DNA from: AP-15 sp963845735
GTDB taxonomy: Bacteria > Pseudomonadota > Alphaproteobacteria > ATCC43930 > CGMCC-115725
Assembly: GCA_963845735.1 (NCBI GenBank)
Contig: CAWJTR010000039.1
Coordinates: 76,505 to 140,504 of the forward strand
Length of the DNA: 64,000 nt
Direction of reading: 5' to 3'
This document shows positions 9,940 to 18,716 of the stretch, in pieces. The first letter of the stretch is position 1; each line of letters begins with the position of its first letter. The translations under genes and the position numbers were made by a program. Below the pieces are notes generated by a model. It ran no database searches. It saw only the letters and a program-made list of their open reading frames with translations, and had not been told where the DNA came from.

Positions 9940-10242
9940 GCCCACTCGCCTGGCACTGTATGGGGCCACTCAGGCCTGTCTGGCCCTGTTTGACCGGCAA
10001 CGCCAGTCCCCTCCGCCACGCCGCGAACGGGCCAATGTGGTGGTACGCGCTGATCTGAGCAGACGCACGCGAAAAGCAATTTTCCCGCTGGGCTATACCG
10101 AGCCTTATCGCTCCGCTCACACCGGTCGTTTGCGACGGGGCGGGGGTAACTGCGGCTTAGACTAATACGACGCGATGTTTCCGCTACCAGCGCGCATTAC
10201 GCTCGACGGAATCGCCCCCAAACCGGTCATTCCTGGGCGCGC
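9940..10242. other. Gene-free spacer
   Basis: No supported gene or element lies between the histidine kinase and the promoter region of the monooxygenase pair. Small open frames here lack ribosome sites and family features. Confidence 0.4.
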
Positions 10243-10272
10243 TTGACGCGGCGGGCGGGCGGGTCATGATAC
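10243..10272 (+). promoter_or_regulatory. Possible sigma70-type promoter of the ABM/LLM pair
   Basis: TTGACG (10243-10248) and TGATAC (10267-10272) are 18 bases apart and lie 34 bases before the first start codon. The spacer is very GC-rich, and the match was made by eye. Confidence 0.3.
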
Positions 10273-10305
10273 TGATTGAACAGATTCGGCAGGGGAGGAA
10301 AGGCC

Positions 10306-10596
10306 ATGGCGGTCCGGCTCGTCGTCACGTTCCATGCGGTGCCCGGCAAGGGCGCCGAACTCGCGCAGGCGATGAAGGCGCGCTGCGAGGTCTCGCGGCA
10401 GGATGCCGGCTGCGAACAGTTCGAGGCGTTCCAGAGCGTCTCCGATCCCGACAAGCTGGTCCTGCTCGAATTGTGGCAGGACCAGGAGGCACTCGACGCC
10501 CACGCCAAACTGCAGGCGCAGCGCCCGCCTTTGCCCGAGGGGCTGCGGCTCGGCGCCGGCGAGCGCGAGGACTATACCTACAACCGCACCCGCTGA
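10306..10596 (+). CDS. ABM-domain (putative quinol monooxygenase-like) protein
   Basis: A 96-residue protein with an antibiotic-biosynthesis-monooxygenase dimeric alpha/beta-barrel fold: MAVRLVVTFHAVPGKGAEL, EVSRQDAGCEQFEAFQS and LVLLELWQDQEALDAHAKL follow the family pattern of strand, helix, strand and a conserved Trp/His region. Such proteins act as cofactor-free monooxygenases or quinone-modifying enzymes. A GGGGAGGAAA ribosome site precedes the ATG at 10306. The gene is 16 bases upstream of a luciferase-like monooxygenase, so the two are probably one transcript. The substrate is unknown. Confidence 0.85.
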   Translation: MAVRLVVTFHAVPGKGAELAQAMKARCEVSRQDAGCEQFEAFQSVSDPDKLVLLELWQDQEALDAHAKLQAQRPPLPEGLRLGAGEREDYTYNRTR

Positions 10597-10612
10597 ACCG
10601 GGAGGCGCCAAA

Positions 10613-11692
10613 ATGCAGGTCTCGTACTTCGAAACCGGCCGCTACTACGCGCCCTCGAACCTGCCGCGGCAATGGCCGATGCCGGCCGGCGCCTACGACC
10701 GCGAGGCGGGCTCGCGCGCCTTTCGCGGCATGGTCGAGCGCAGCCGGTATGTCGAGGAGCTGGGGTTCGACTGGGTCAGCGTCTCCGAGCACCATTATTC
10801 GCCGCGCATCTTGACCCCGTCGCTGCCGCTCGCCGCGGCCTACATCGCCTCGCACGTGCACAACATCAAGATCGCGCTGCTCGGGCCGATCGTGCCGCAG
10901 AGCAACCCGGTACTGCTCGCCGAGGAAATGGCGATGCTCGACACGATGGCCGACGGGCGGCTGATTGTCGGGATGCTGCGCGGCACCTCGAACGAGATGA
11001 TGACCTACGACCTCAACCCGGCGGAATCGCGCGAGCGCACCGACGAGGGCATGGAGCTGATCCTGCGTGCCTGGAGAGAACCGCAGCCCTTCGCCTGGCA
11101 GGGCAGGCATTTCCATTACCGCACCGTTTCGGTGTGGCCGAAGCCGCTGCAGCAGCCGCTGCCGCCGATCTATGCCCTCGGCACCAGCCGCGAGGCCAGC
11201 GACTTCGCGGCGCGCAACCATATCGGCCTCGGTGTGTCGTTCGGCCCGTTCGACGCGATGGGCAGGGTGACCGGCTACTACAAGGAAGAGTGCGCGCGCT
11301 ATGGCTGGCAGCCGGAGCCGCACCAGATCATCTACCGCGCCAACATCCTGATCGCCGAGACCGACGAGAAGGCGCAGCAGGCGTTGGCACAGTATCCGCG
11401 GCAGGCGGTGTTCCCGCTGAAGGACGGGGTCGCCGCCGGGCTGCTGGAACTCGACCAGCGCAACGTCGCCGGCGAGGGGCGGCGGCCCGCCAATGTCAAC
11501 CGGGCGCTGCCGATCAACTTCTGCGGCGGGCCGGGCGAGGTCGTCGCGCAATTGAAAGAGGCCCGCGAACAGATCGGCTGCGGCGTCGTCGATCTGTCGT
11601 TCCAGACCCCCGGCTCGGAACATCCCGACCAGTTGATGGAAGCGCTCGAACTGTTCGGCAAGAAGGTGCTGCCGCACATCCGCGACATCTAA
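10613..11692 (+). CDS. Luciferase-like (LLM class) flavin-dependent monooxygenase
   Basis: A 359-residue TIM-barrel flavoprotein of the bacterial luciferase-like class, which uses FMNH2 supplied by a reductase to oxygenate a small organic substrate. Visible signatures are WVSVSEHHYSPRI, ALLGPIVPQSNPVLLAEEMA, DGRLIVGMLRGTSNEM, then RTDEGMELILRAW and PPIYALGTSREASDFAA. ATG 10613 has GGGAGG seven bases upstream, and the preceding ABM gene ends 16 bases earlier. No flavin reductase gene is adjacent. Confidence 0.9.
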   Translation: MQVSYFETGRYYAPSNLPRQWPMPAGAYDREAGSRAFRGMVERSRYVEELGFDWVSVSEHHYSPRILTPSLPLAAAYIASHVHNIKIALLGPIVPQSNPVLLAEEMAMLDTMADGRLIVGMLRGTSNEMMTYDLNPAESRERTDEGMELILRAWREPQPFAWQGRHFHYRTVSVWPKPLQQPLPPIYALGTSREASDFAARNHIGLGVSFGPFDAMGRVTGYYKEECARYGWQPEPHQIIYRANILIAETDEKAQQALAQYPRQAVFPLKDGVAAGLLELDQRNVAGEGRRPANVNRALPINFCGGPGEVVAQLKEAREQIGCGVVDLSFQTPGSEHPDQLMEALELFGKKVLPHIRDI

Positions 11693-12039
11693 AAATGAAA
11701 GAAGTGGCAAATGGCACCCGGACTCGGCGAGGAACCGCGACCGGATGAGAAACCGCCGCCGAAGCATCTTCACCGCTCCCGAGCACAGCCGATAACCGAC
11801 CCGCTCGTTATTCATGGTACGCCGCGCTTGAGGTGAATCCAGCATCCGTTCTATGGCGTAACCCCGATCCATCTACCCAGACACTCGCGGCCAAAGCGTT
11901 TCAGCCGGGCGAGGGGCTGCAACTTTAAAGCCTACCTCGCTCGCCTAAGTACCGAACGCAGTCGCGCACACCGTTAACCTTTGGACGCCCCGCCATCCAT
12001 TAACAGCGCGTAGCGGGCAAGAAGCGAGGGGGTGGCCGA
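11693..12039. other. Gene-free spacer
   Basis: Between the LLM gene and the EamA remnant I recognise no gene, repeat or element end. A minus-strand open frame crossing it is the reverse of the LLM gene. Confidence 0.4.
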
Positions 12040-13089
12040 CTATCTAGGTGACAGCCGGTAGCGCAGGAAATCGGTGAGCGACGGCGGGAGGTCCAACAGC
12101 TTCACCAGCGCGTCGGTGTCGAGCGAGACGAGGATTGAACCCAGCACCGCTGTGAGGGCGCCGACGAGGACGGCGGCGTTCATCACCTCGTAGTCGCGGT
12201 TGATGCATTGTGACAGGAACAGCCGGAAAACTAGAGAGAGCTGGAGGATCGGCGTCACCACCATCAGCGGCGCTACGGCAAGCAAGGCGTAGACGAAGGC
12301 CTGGGAAATGGCGACCGGCACGGCCGAGGAAAGAAACCACGGCAGGTTTTCACTGCTCATACCCCTGATTTCGTCCCAGTAGCCTGGCTTGCGCAGGATC
12401 AGCGAGAATAACAGCGTCGCCGCCGCATAGGCGAGGCAACCCGCGGCCGCGGTGCCGGCACCGGGCGCGCTCAGGAAGGCCTGACGGGCCCTCAGCGGTG
12501 AGCTGCATAGCACATCGCCGCGCCGAGGGCGTAGAGATAGCCCGAGAACACGCGCGGCCGGAAAGCCGGTCCTGGCGCGGCCTGCTTCGGCTGCGAGGGC
12601 ACGACTCCGAAGGGCGTCGGCCCGGGCAGCGCCGCCGACGTCTTCTTGGTTTTGCTCTGGGTGACCAAGAGCCGCCGAGCATCATCAATACTGAGCCGAT
12701 GACCTGCAGCATAGTGAATTTCTCGTGCAGCATCGCGACCGCCAGCATCATCGCGAACAGCACCTGCAGCTGAACTACCGGAGCGGCAAGGTTGACACCC
12801 ATCAGCTGGTTGGATTTGTAGTTGCAGTAGCGGCCGAGCACGAAATGCACGATGCCCTGGCCCGCCAACCAGGCGAGCGCTCCCGACGGGAACACCACGA
12901 GCTGGCTCAGCTCGCCAAAGGCGCCGGTCATGACCAGGAAGGAAAGACCACCGATTGGCGCCGTCATGGCCATGCCTCGCAGCACGGTACCCGTCACCAC
13001 CCCCGGCGCATCGCTACATTGTTCAGGGCAAAGGTGAACGCGCCGAGGGCAGCGGAAAGGACAGCGAGCAAGAGACGTTCCTCCCCCAT
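12040..13089 (-). pseudogene. EamA-like (DMT superfamily) permease, several frameshifts
   Basis: The minus strand encodes a hydrophobic permease in pieces. MGEERLLLAVLSAALGAFTF, ending ALNNVAMRRG, starts at ATG 13089 and is followed in another frame by MAMTAPIGGLSFLVMTGAFG to MLQVIGSVLMMLGG. A third piece shows a cytoplasmic linker and GYLYALGAAMCYAAH. The last frame, from about 12500, runs through SENLPWFLSSAVPVAISQAF to the stop at 12040. At least three frame changes separate these blocks. The layout (about ten helices, two halves, central linker) fits a drug/metabolite exporter. Confidence 0.7.
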
Positions 13090-13345
13090 GGGGCCGATGC
13101 CGGCCCGATCATTCGCCAGTTGGCCCCACCGCATGGGAGCCGTGCCGCGTCGTCTATCGCTTCCGGCACAAGTTGCTGGCAGTCGCCATGGCGCCAGGAG
13201 AACGAACCGCTCTCGCGGGACGCGGTGAGTCGCGGTCCGACCGTTTTTGGCAATGCGTTGAGAGGTTGAACGGTAGAGCGTGACGATCGGGGCATCTGCC
13301 CCCGAGCATTGAAGGTCCAGTAACCTTCAGCTTGAGAGGCCCCCG

Positions 13346-13851
13346 ATGAATTCCGCTTCTTCCCTCCAGCCTGTCAGCGCGCTGCGTGCGCGCATGATCG
13401 AGGATCATGACGGTGCGCGGCTTCACCGAGGAGACGCGCAGCAACTACATTCGCGGCGTGCGGGCGTTCGCCGCCTTCATCCGCCGGTCTCCCGACACGG
13501 CGACGGCGGAGGATTTGCGTCGCTTCCAACTGCACCAGACGCAGAGCGGCATCCAGCCGCCGAGCATCAATAGCGCGGTTTCAGCGCTACGCTTCTTTTT
13601 CACCGTGACACTCGACCGGCCGGACCTTGCCCGACGGCTCACGGTCGTGCGCCAACCGCGTCGGCTGCCGGTCGTGCTGAGCGTGGAGGAGATTGCGCTT
13701 CTGCTCCAGGCAGCGCCGGGGCCGAAGTACAAGGCCGCCTTCGCCACCGTCGGAGCCTGCCCCGGCGAAGGCCGGGGGCGCCGGGCTGCGCGTCTCCGAA
13801 GTGGTGGCGCTCAAGGTCGGCGATATCGACACCGGGCGCATGCTGCTGCGG
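13346..13851 (+). pseudogene. Tyrosine recombinase N-terminal part, frameshifted and truncated
   Basis: The start at 13346 (MNSASSLQPVSALRARMIED) leads after a frame change near 13405 into MTVRGFTEETRSNYIRGVRA and FAAFIRRSPDTATAEDLRRF, the SAM-like DNA-binding domain of tyrosine recombinases. The catalytic domain begins (SVEEIALLLQAAPGPKYKAA, GLRVSEVVALKVGDIDTGRM) but stops at about 13851, before the remaining catalytic residues. The frame is disturbed by a palindromic insertion at 13755-13778. Recombinases of this type commonly accompany IS91-like transposases, and the next stretch is an IS91 tail. Confidence 0.8.
13755..13778. repeat. REP-like palindrome inside the recombinase remnant
   Basis: CCCCGGC (13760-13766) and GCCGGGG (13771-13777) form a perfect seven-pair stem over GAAG, preceded by GCCTG. 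It separates KYKAAFAT from AGLRVSEV, which are contiguous in related recombinases. The hairpin resembles the one at 1610-1634. Confidence 0.5.
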
Positions 13852-14165
13852 GCATCGTATCGCACGATGACGCTCGCGCCGGACGAGTTCATCCGGCGCT
13901 TCTTGCTCCACATTCTGCCCAAGGGGTTCCATCGCATTCGCCACTACGGGCTGCTCGCCAGCGCCGCCTAGAAGACCAATATCGCGCGCGCCAGAGAACT
14001 GATCGCCATACCCGTGCCGTCGATCGATCCGCCGGCAGACGACGAGGCAGACCTGACCGCCAACGACCACAGTCCGCCATGCCCCTGTTGCGGCGGCCGC
14101 ATGATCATCGTCGAGACCTTCGAGCGCGCCGGCGCACCCCGCCCCGCCATCAGAACTGCGACGCC
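13852..14165 (+). pseudogene. IS91-family transposase C-terminal remnant
   Basis: From 13852 the reading frame switches within one codon from recombinase to the IS91 (Y2, rolling-circle type) transposase tail: SYRTMTLAPDEFIRRFLLHI, LPKGFHRIRHYGLLASA. An in-frame TAG at 13969-13971 interrupts it, after which NIARARELIAIPVPSID and the zinc-binding CPCCGGRMIIVETFERAG are still readable. The rest of the transposase, including both catalytic tyrosines, is missing, so a deletion has joined the two genes. Confidence 0.8.
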
Positions 14166-14260
14166 ATGACCACCGTCACCGCCCCATCATATCATCTGCC
14201 CGCCGGGGACGCTGGCTTCCGGCCTCGCATCGCCGTTGTCCCGACGCTCCCAAACGCCGA

Positions 14261-14848
14261 TTGCATTCTGCTGATCATGCCGAAATCACCGCGGCAGAGC
14301 CGGAAAGCCTCGGCCTGCTCGCGCTGATGCTGCTGCACAATTCGCGCCGCCATGCCCGCGTCGACGCAGCGGGTTTGCTGGTGACGCTCGAAGAGCAGGA
14401 CCGCTCGCTGTGGGCTCGCGATCAGATAAGCGAAGGGCTGGCGGTCGTGGAAGCGGCGTTGCGGCGCGGGCGGATCGGACCCTACCAGCTGCAGGCGGCG
14501 ATTGCGGCGGTTCACGCCGAGGCCGCGACGGCCGAGACAACCGACTGGCCACAGATCGCCGCCCTTTATGGCGAGCTTGCCCGGATCGATCTGAGCCCTG
14601 TGGTGCTGCTGAACCGTGCGGTTGCCGTCGGCATGAGCGAAGGCGCGCAATCCGGCCTGACCTTGATCGATGGGTTCGGCGGCTCGGGGGCGCTCGACCA
14701 GTATCATCTGTTCCATGCCGCGCGCGCCGATCTGCTCCGCCGGCTGGGCTCGCGCCCGGCGGCTGCCGAGGCCTATCGCCGCGCCCTCGCCCTGACCGCC
14801 AACGCCGTCGAGCGCGCCTATCTCGAACGCCGCCTCGCCGCCCTGTGA
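14261..14848 (+). pseudogene. ECF sigma factor, C-terminal (DUF6596-like) part only
   Basis: The frame encodes the C-terminal helical domain of a large ECF-type sigma factor group: PESLGLLALMLLHNSRRHAR, LEEQDRSLWARDQISEGLAV and QLQAAIAAVHAEAATAETTD, then PVVLLNRAVAVGMSEG and RLGSRPAAAEAYRRALAL. Sigma regions 2 and 4, which bind core polymerase and the promoter, are absent. The truncation point near 14265-14285 directly follows the IS91 remnant, so the 5' half was probably lost with the element. No YCII-domain partner gene remains. Confidence 0.75.
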
Positions 14849-15073
14849 CACCAAGCCCGAGAGAGGGCAGTGCAAACCGCTCAAATGTTGACTATAGGTG
14901 GAAGGCGGACCGTCCACGCTAGCGCTCCGATAGGGCCCAAACCCGACCCTCGGCGCACGGAGCATCAGACTGAGTCAGAACGCCGCTGCGGGGGCCGTGC
15001 GCCTTCTTCCGATCCGGGCGACCTGAGAGGTAAAAATATTTCCCGTTAAGCTATGAGGCGCAATGTTCCACCT

Positions 15074-16192
15074 TTACGAGAACAACTCGCCGACTAATCG
15101 TTTTTGCTGCGCAACCAACTCTTCGACTTCAGCTACGATGGCCAACAGACAATTCCTCATATGCGGAAGCGTTTCTCCGAGGCTGGATTTCTTTGCCATT
15201 TCGTTATCGGAGGCTTGGATTAGGTACTGACCCTTATCATCCTCGAATTTGACACTAAGCACAGACCGGTCGTGTTCGTTACCAAACCTGCTAATTCCTT
15301 CAAAGATAGATCTATGAGGGTAAAGTTGCCCTAGCATGTACACAAAGTAAAATTCCGAGTTCGGGCGCAGAATTCGCCATAAACTCGAAATGCTTGCCTT
15401 TATTACTCGTCTGCGAAATCACAAACTGTAACCCGACAATGTCGGCAAATACGTTGATGTTGTTTTTAGCGTTAGGCGCGTTGATCCGTTTTGCTAATTT
15501 ACGGGCACGTAACAATATCCATTCTCGCTCAATCAGACCCCGGTTCATATCATATGCCATGCGAATAACATTGTCCGTCATCCGAGTAGTAAACTCATCA
15601 ACCAACTCGGAAATAGAAGTCGATGGGCTCCTCGCTATGTAACAAGCCGCAAAATACTCCTGTAGCGATCTGTGTGAAAAACCAATAAAAAGTCCGTCAC
15701 GTTGCAGAACACAAACTGATTCAAGCAGATCCTTTAGGTAGTATGCGGCACCACCGTAATTTTCTCTGATTTCGCCGCTGCACTAATGTAGTCAAGTATC
15801 TCGGCCTCATTGAACTGATATTTGTTTCTAAAGTATGTTGACACACACAGCGCAGACAAACAATTCTTGAAATCGTTAATGGCTAGATTGGTGTACATTT
15901 TACGACGAAACGCGGCCTGCTTCCCAGCATCGTGTCGAAAAAAAAGGGTTTCAAACGCTTGCTCGTAGAAAATATAAATCTTATCGGGGATGTGTGCGAA
16001 TTGATCAAAAGTCATAAGCATCATTGTTGCAAGTAAAGGGTTTGAGAGAAAACTTGCGTGTGTTTTATATAGTGTTTTATCTAGTTCCTGAATGAACCGT
16101 TTCTTAAGCTCGAGGTTATATGGGAGTTTGCTAATTAATTTTTTGACCTGCACTTGCTTCGGGCATAGTCTCCTTGACGTACCACGCCACAA
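15074..16192 (-). pseudogene. NACHT-type NTPase (defence-like) C-terminal remnant
   Basis: An AT-rich minus-strand stretch encodes the part that follows the NACHT ATPase core: THASFLSNPLLATMMLMTFD, IPDKIYIFYEQAFETLFFRH and GLFIGFSHRSLQEYFAACYI, the last being the conserved FSHRSLQEYF motif of these proteins. Two frame changes occur, near 15760 and near 15355. A helical tail (RSIFEGISRFGNEHDR) runs to the stop at 15074. Walker A and B motifs are missing because homology stops at about 16150, just outside the IS1595 element. Base composition differs sharply from the flanks, suggesting transfer. Bacterial NACHT proteins are known antiphage factors; this copy cannot function. Confidence 0.8.
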
Positions 16193-16229
16193 TCCCTATA
16201 TCTGATGAGAATACAGAAATGGTGTGGTT

Positions 16230-17174
16230 ATGACGAGAGCGAAAGTCGACCTTCGCAACCCGATCTTCAATAACGATGACGCGGCGCGGGTTTACCTAGA
16301 GCAAGTGCTTTGGTCACAAGGTCCGGTCTGCCCGCGCTGCGGGGTCATGGGCGACCAAATCACCAAACTCCAAGGCAAGAGCACCCGCCCCGGCGTCTAC
16401 AAGTGTAAGGACTGCCGCAAGCCGTTTTCGGTTACGGTCGGCACCGTCATGGAGCGGTCGCACATTCCGTTGTCGAAATGGCTCCTCGCCGCCCAACTGA
16501 TGGCATCAAGCAAGAAGAGCATGTCGGCGCATCAACTGCATCGCCTGCTCGGGACCAGCTACGAGGCGGCATGGTTCCTGTTCCATCGGCTTCGCGAGGC
16601 CGCCAACGATATGGGCGGGGCTGATCCGATCGGCGGCGAAGGCAAGGTGATCGAGGCGGACGAGAGCTACATCGGCGGCAGGGCGCGCAACAAGGCATTT
16701 GGTCCGCCGCCGAAGAAGATGGCCGTCTTCACGCTGGTCGAGCGCGAGGGAGAGGCTCGGTCTCGTCACGTCGCGAACGTCAACTCGAAGACGCTGCGCG
16801 AGGAGATCGTCACGCAAGCCAGCCGCAAGTCCTACCTGATGACCGATGAAGCGCTCGTCTATGAACGTTTAGGCCGCGAGTTCGCGGGCCACGGTACCGT
16901 CAACCACTCAGCGGATGAGTACGTGCGGACTGGCGGCTTCCACCACACGAACACGGTCGAATCGTTCTTCGCGCTGTTGAAGCGGGCCGTCTTCGGCCAA
17001 TTCCACCACATTAGCGAGGCTCATTTGCACCGTTACCTCGCCGAGGCGGATTTCAAATACAACCATAGGTCCGCGCTCGGGATCGAGGATGCCGAGCGTG
17101 CTGACGCGCTGCTGCGCGGCATCAAGGGTAAGCGGCTGCTCTACCGGCAGCCTAACCAAGCCCCGAACGCCTAA
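16230..17174 (+). CDS. IS1595-family transposase, intact
   Basis: A 314-residue DDE transposase. The N-terminal zinc ribbon shows CPRCGVMGDQ and YKCKDCRKPFSV. A helical segment (MSAHQLHRLLGTSYEAAWFL) follows, then the catalytic core: first Asp in VIEADESYIGG, second in YLMTDEALVYERLGREF, and the His/Asn/Glu region HHTNTVESFFALLKRAVFG. The tail ADFKYNHRSALG is typical. ATG 16230 is chosen; GTG 16224 in the same frame is an alternative. This copy is intact, unlike the relative at 1305-1760, and adjoins the truncated NACHT gene. Confidence 0.93.
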   Translation: MTRAKVDLRNPIFNNDDAARVYLEQVLWSQGPVCPRCGVMGDQITKLQGKSTRPGVYKCKDCRKPFSVTVGTVMERSHIPLSKWLLAAQLMASSKKSMSAHQLHRLLGTSYEAAWFLFHRLREAANDMGGADPIGGEGKVIEADESYIGGRARNKAFGPPPKKMAVFTLVEREGEARSRHVANVNSKTLREEIVTQASRKSYLMTDEALVYERLGREFAGHGTVNHSADEYVRTGGFHHTNTVESFFALLKRAVFGQFHHISEAHLHRYLAEADFKYNHRSALGIEDAERADALLRGIKGKRLLYRQPNQAPNA

Positions 17175-17177
17175 GCA

Positions 17178-17239
17178 GCCAGCGCGGGACTTCCTGCGCT
17201 GGCGATGAAAGAAGAAGGACGGGGCTTAGCGCCCCGTCC
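17178..17239 (+). terminator. Two strong hairpins after the IS1595 transposase
   Basis: GCCAGCGC (17178-17185) pairs perfectly with GCGCTGGC (17196-17203). A second hairpin, GGACGGGGC with GCCCCGTCC over a TTAGC loop, spans 17217-17239. Neither has a run of T after it, so they may act as terminators, as element-end structure or as protection against read-through from outside. Confidence 0.45.
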
Positions 17240-17289
17240 GCCGCTCCGCTATCCTGGGTGTTGCCACACGAACCAGGGAGCGGAATCCG

Positions 17290-17592
17290 ATGCCGATACC
17301 CAAGACAGAGCGAGGAAGGGAATTTGGCCAGCGCCGCCCGTCACTCACTGACGATGAAATTGAGGTAGCCCATCGACTTGGTCGAAGCGTTCTGAGCTTT
17401 AAAGCTAGAAATTGCGCTGCGTCTGAAACTGAGATTGGCATGATCGCCATCAAATTTGCTTTGGCGGACGGTTCTTTCGAGACGCTAATCGTCGATCAAC
17501 TTGTTGCTCGGTTGCTCCATGCACACTTCGACATGGCGAATAAGACTGGTTGGAAAACAGAGGCAGCAGCGCTCGGGACAACCCGACACTAA
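17290..17592 (+). CDS. Small hypothetical protein
   Basis: A 100-residue protein with no family I recognise. GGGAGCGGAA eight bases before the ATG supports it. The sequence contains a plausible amphipathic start (SLTDDEIEVAHRLGRSVLSF) and a strand-rich middle (MIAIKFALADGSFETLIVDQ), without membrane segments. Its closing part overlaps a weaker minus-strand open frame at 17450-17659. It lies between the IS1595 element and other small accessory genes of lower GC. Confidence 0.55.
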   Translation: MPIPKTERGREFGQRRPSLTDDEIEVAHRLGRSVLSFKARNCAASETEIGMIAIKFALADGSFETLIVDQLVARLLHAHFDMANKTGWKTEAAALGTTRH

Positions 17593-17779
17593 ACTCGTTT
17601 TTGATCTGATCTGCTAGTGCCGCAACATCGGCTTGAAACGCCAGATTAGCATTATGCATGACGACGCACCTCAGTCTGAGCTATGCTCCGCATCCTGAGG
17701 CGGAGGCCGGGTCTGGCAACGGCGGGCGGGATGGCAGTCCTTAGCCCGTCGCCTCGCGCATCATAGAGAAAGACCGAGA

Positions 17780-18028
17780 ATGGCTCAAGGCGCTGTGCGC
17801 GTAACATGGCGCGCACGGTGTCGCGCGTGGTGGCAAGGGCTGAGCGTTGCCGAGCGAATAGGCTGGATTTCGGCGGTAGCCCTCATCATCCTTGGTATGG
17901 AAATCGGCGGTTTCTTCGTTAGCATTCCTGGCAATACCGCTACTGCAATAACCGGCGGCGTTTACGTTATCAATCGCTTCACCGGGAGCGTCAGTTTTTG
18001 TATCCCAACCGGATGCCGTTCCTTATGA
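17780..18028 (+). CDS. Small membrane protein, unknown function
   Basis: An 82-residue protein with a basic N-terminus (VTWRARCRAWWQGLSVAERI), one clear transmembrane helix (WISAVALIILGMEIGGFFV) and the ending VYVINRFTGSVSFCIPTGC. The closing motif of R-x-TG-x-v-x-C with a second Cys recurs in small alphaproteobacterial proteins of unknown role. GAGAAAGA precedes the ATG. Confidence 0.6.
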   Translation: MAQGAVRVTWRARCRAWWQGLSVAERIGWISAVALIILGMEIGGFFVSIPGNTATAITGGVYVINRFTGSVSFCIPTGCRSL

Positions 18029-18193
18029 GGCCTCCTTAGTCGCGGCGCTGGCACGCTTCCTGCGATCCCGGATAAGCTTCCGCTTCTCAGCCAAGGCTTG
18101 CTTTAGCTCAGCCTGTGTCTGAGGGGGCATCTTCGCCAGCCGCCGCAGCAACTCGTCGCGGCGGGGCCGGTGAGGGTCTGGCTGGCTGCTCAT
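18023..18193 (-). CDS. Short charged hypothetical protein
   Basis: The minus-strand frame from ATG 18193 gives a 56-residue, strongly basic helical protein (RRDELLRRLAKMPPQTQAEL, KQALAEKRKLIRDRRKRAS). It overlaps the preceding gene by six bases tail to tail. No good ribosome site is visible, and the opposite strand holds a strong one for the next gene, so it may not be translated. Confidence 0.4.
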   Translation of the reverse strand: MSSQPDPHRPRRDELLRRLAKMPPQTQAELKQALAEKRKLIRDRRKRASAATKEAS

Positions 18194-18208
18194 CCCAGGG
18201 AGGATAGC

Positions 18209-18716
18209 ATGGCGGAAGAAAAATCGAAATTGTTGGCGTCTGCTTTTGAGCGAGCCCCAAGCGTCATCCGGCACATGGCTATCATTGGCCAAATCGCGAG
18301 CGGTTGGGCCGTGTTTGAACTTGCTATCGACACGAACACACTCTCCTTAGCGCGCATCACAACAACGATGGGCTTTTGCCTAACGGCTCAAGTGAATGGT
18401 ACGGCCAGAAAACTTGATGCTTATATATCCGTCGCGAGAGAGCGAGGCGCAGATCGGTTTATGGGCGAACTGGACAAGTTCGCAAAGGATTTGGCGGGGC
18501 TTGGCAGAACAGCGGAATAGAGCGGTCCACGATCCATGGAGCGTAATTGGTCGGCAACCTCCGCACCGATTTGAAGTGACAGCAAGACGAAGATTAAAAG
18601 CTATTGCGGTTGCAGTTCCCGAAGCCGAACTGCTGAATTTAATGACGAATATAAACCAACATATAGACCGATTTATCGTTCTTCATGAGCGGATCGTGGC
18701 CGAAGTCGGACCATAG
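18209..18716 (+). pseudogene. Conserved hypothetical protein with one frameshift
   Basis: A strong site (GGGAGGATAGC) precedes ATG 18209. The first frame gives MAEEKSKLLASAFERAPSVI and WAVFELAIDTNTLSLARITT up to DKFAKDLAG near 18500. The family then continues one frame over as LAEQRNRAVHDPWSVIGRQP and HRFEVTARRRLKAIAVAVPE to the stop at 18716. The RNRAVHDPW motif is typical of small uncharacterised proteins that contain a RiboL-PSP-like helical core. A one-base change at GGCGGGGCTTGGC causes the break. Confidence 0.6.

Noticed and set aside
10325..11872. A 515-codon minus-strand open frame
   Set aside because: It lies antisense to the ABM and luciferase-like genes, which have clear motifs and ribosome sites.
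17450..17659. A 69-codon minus-strand frame with GAGGT upstream
   Set aside because: It overlaps the better supported plus-strand gene at 17290-17592 and lacks recognisable features. It remains an alternative.
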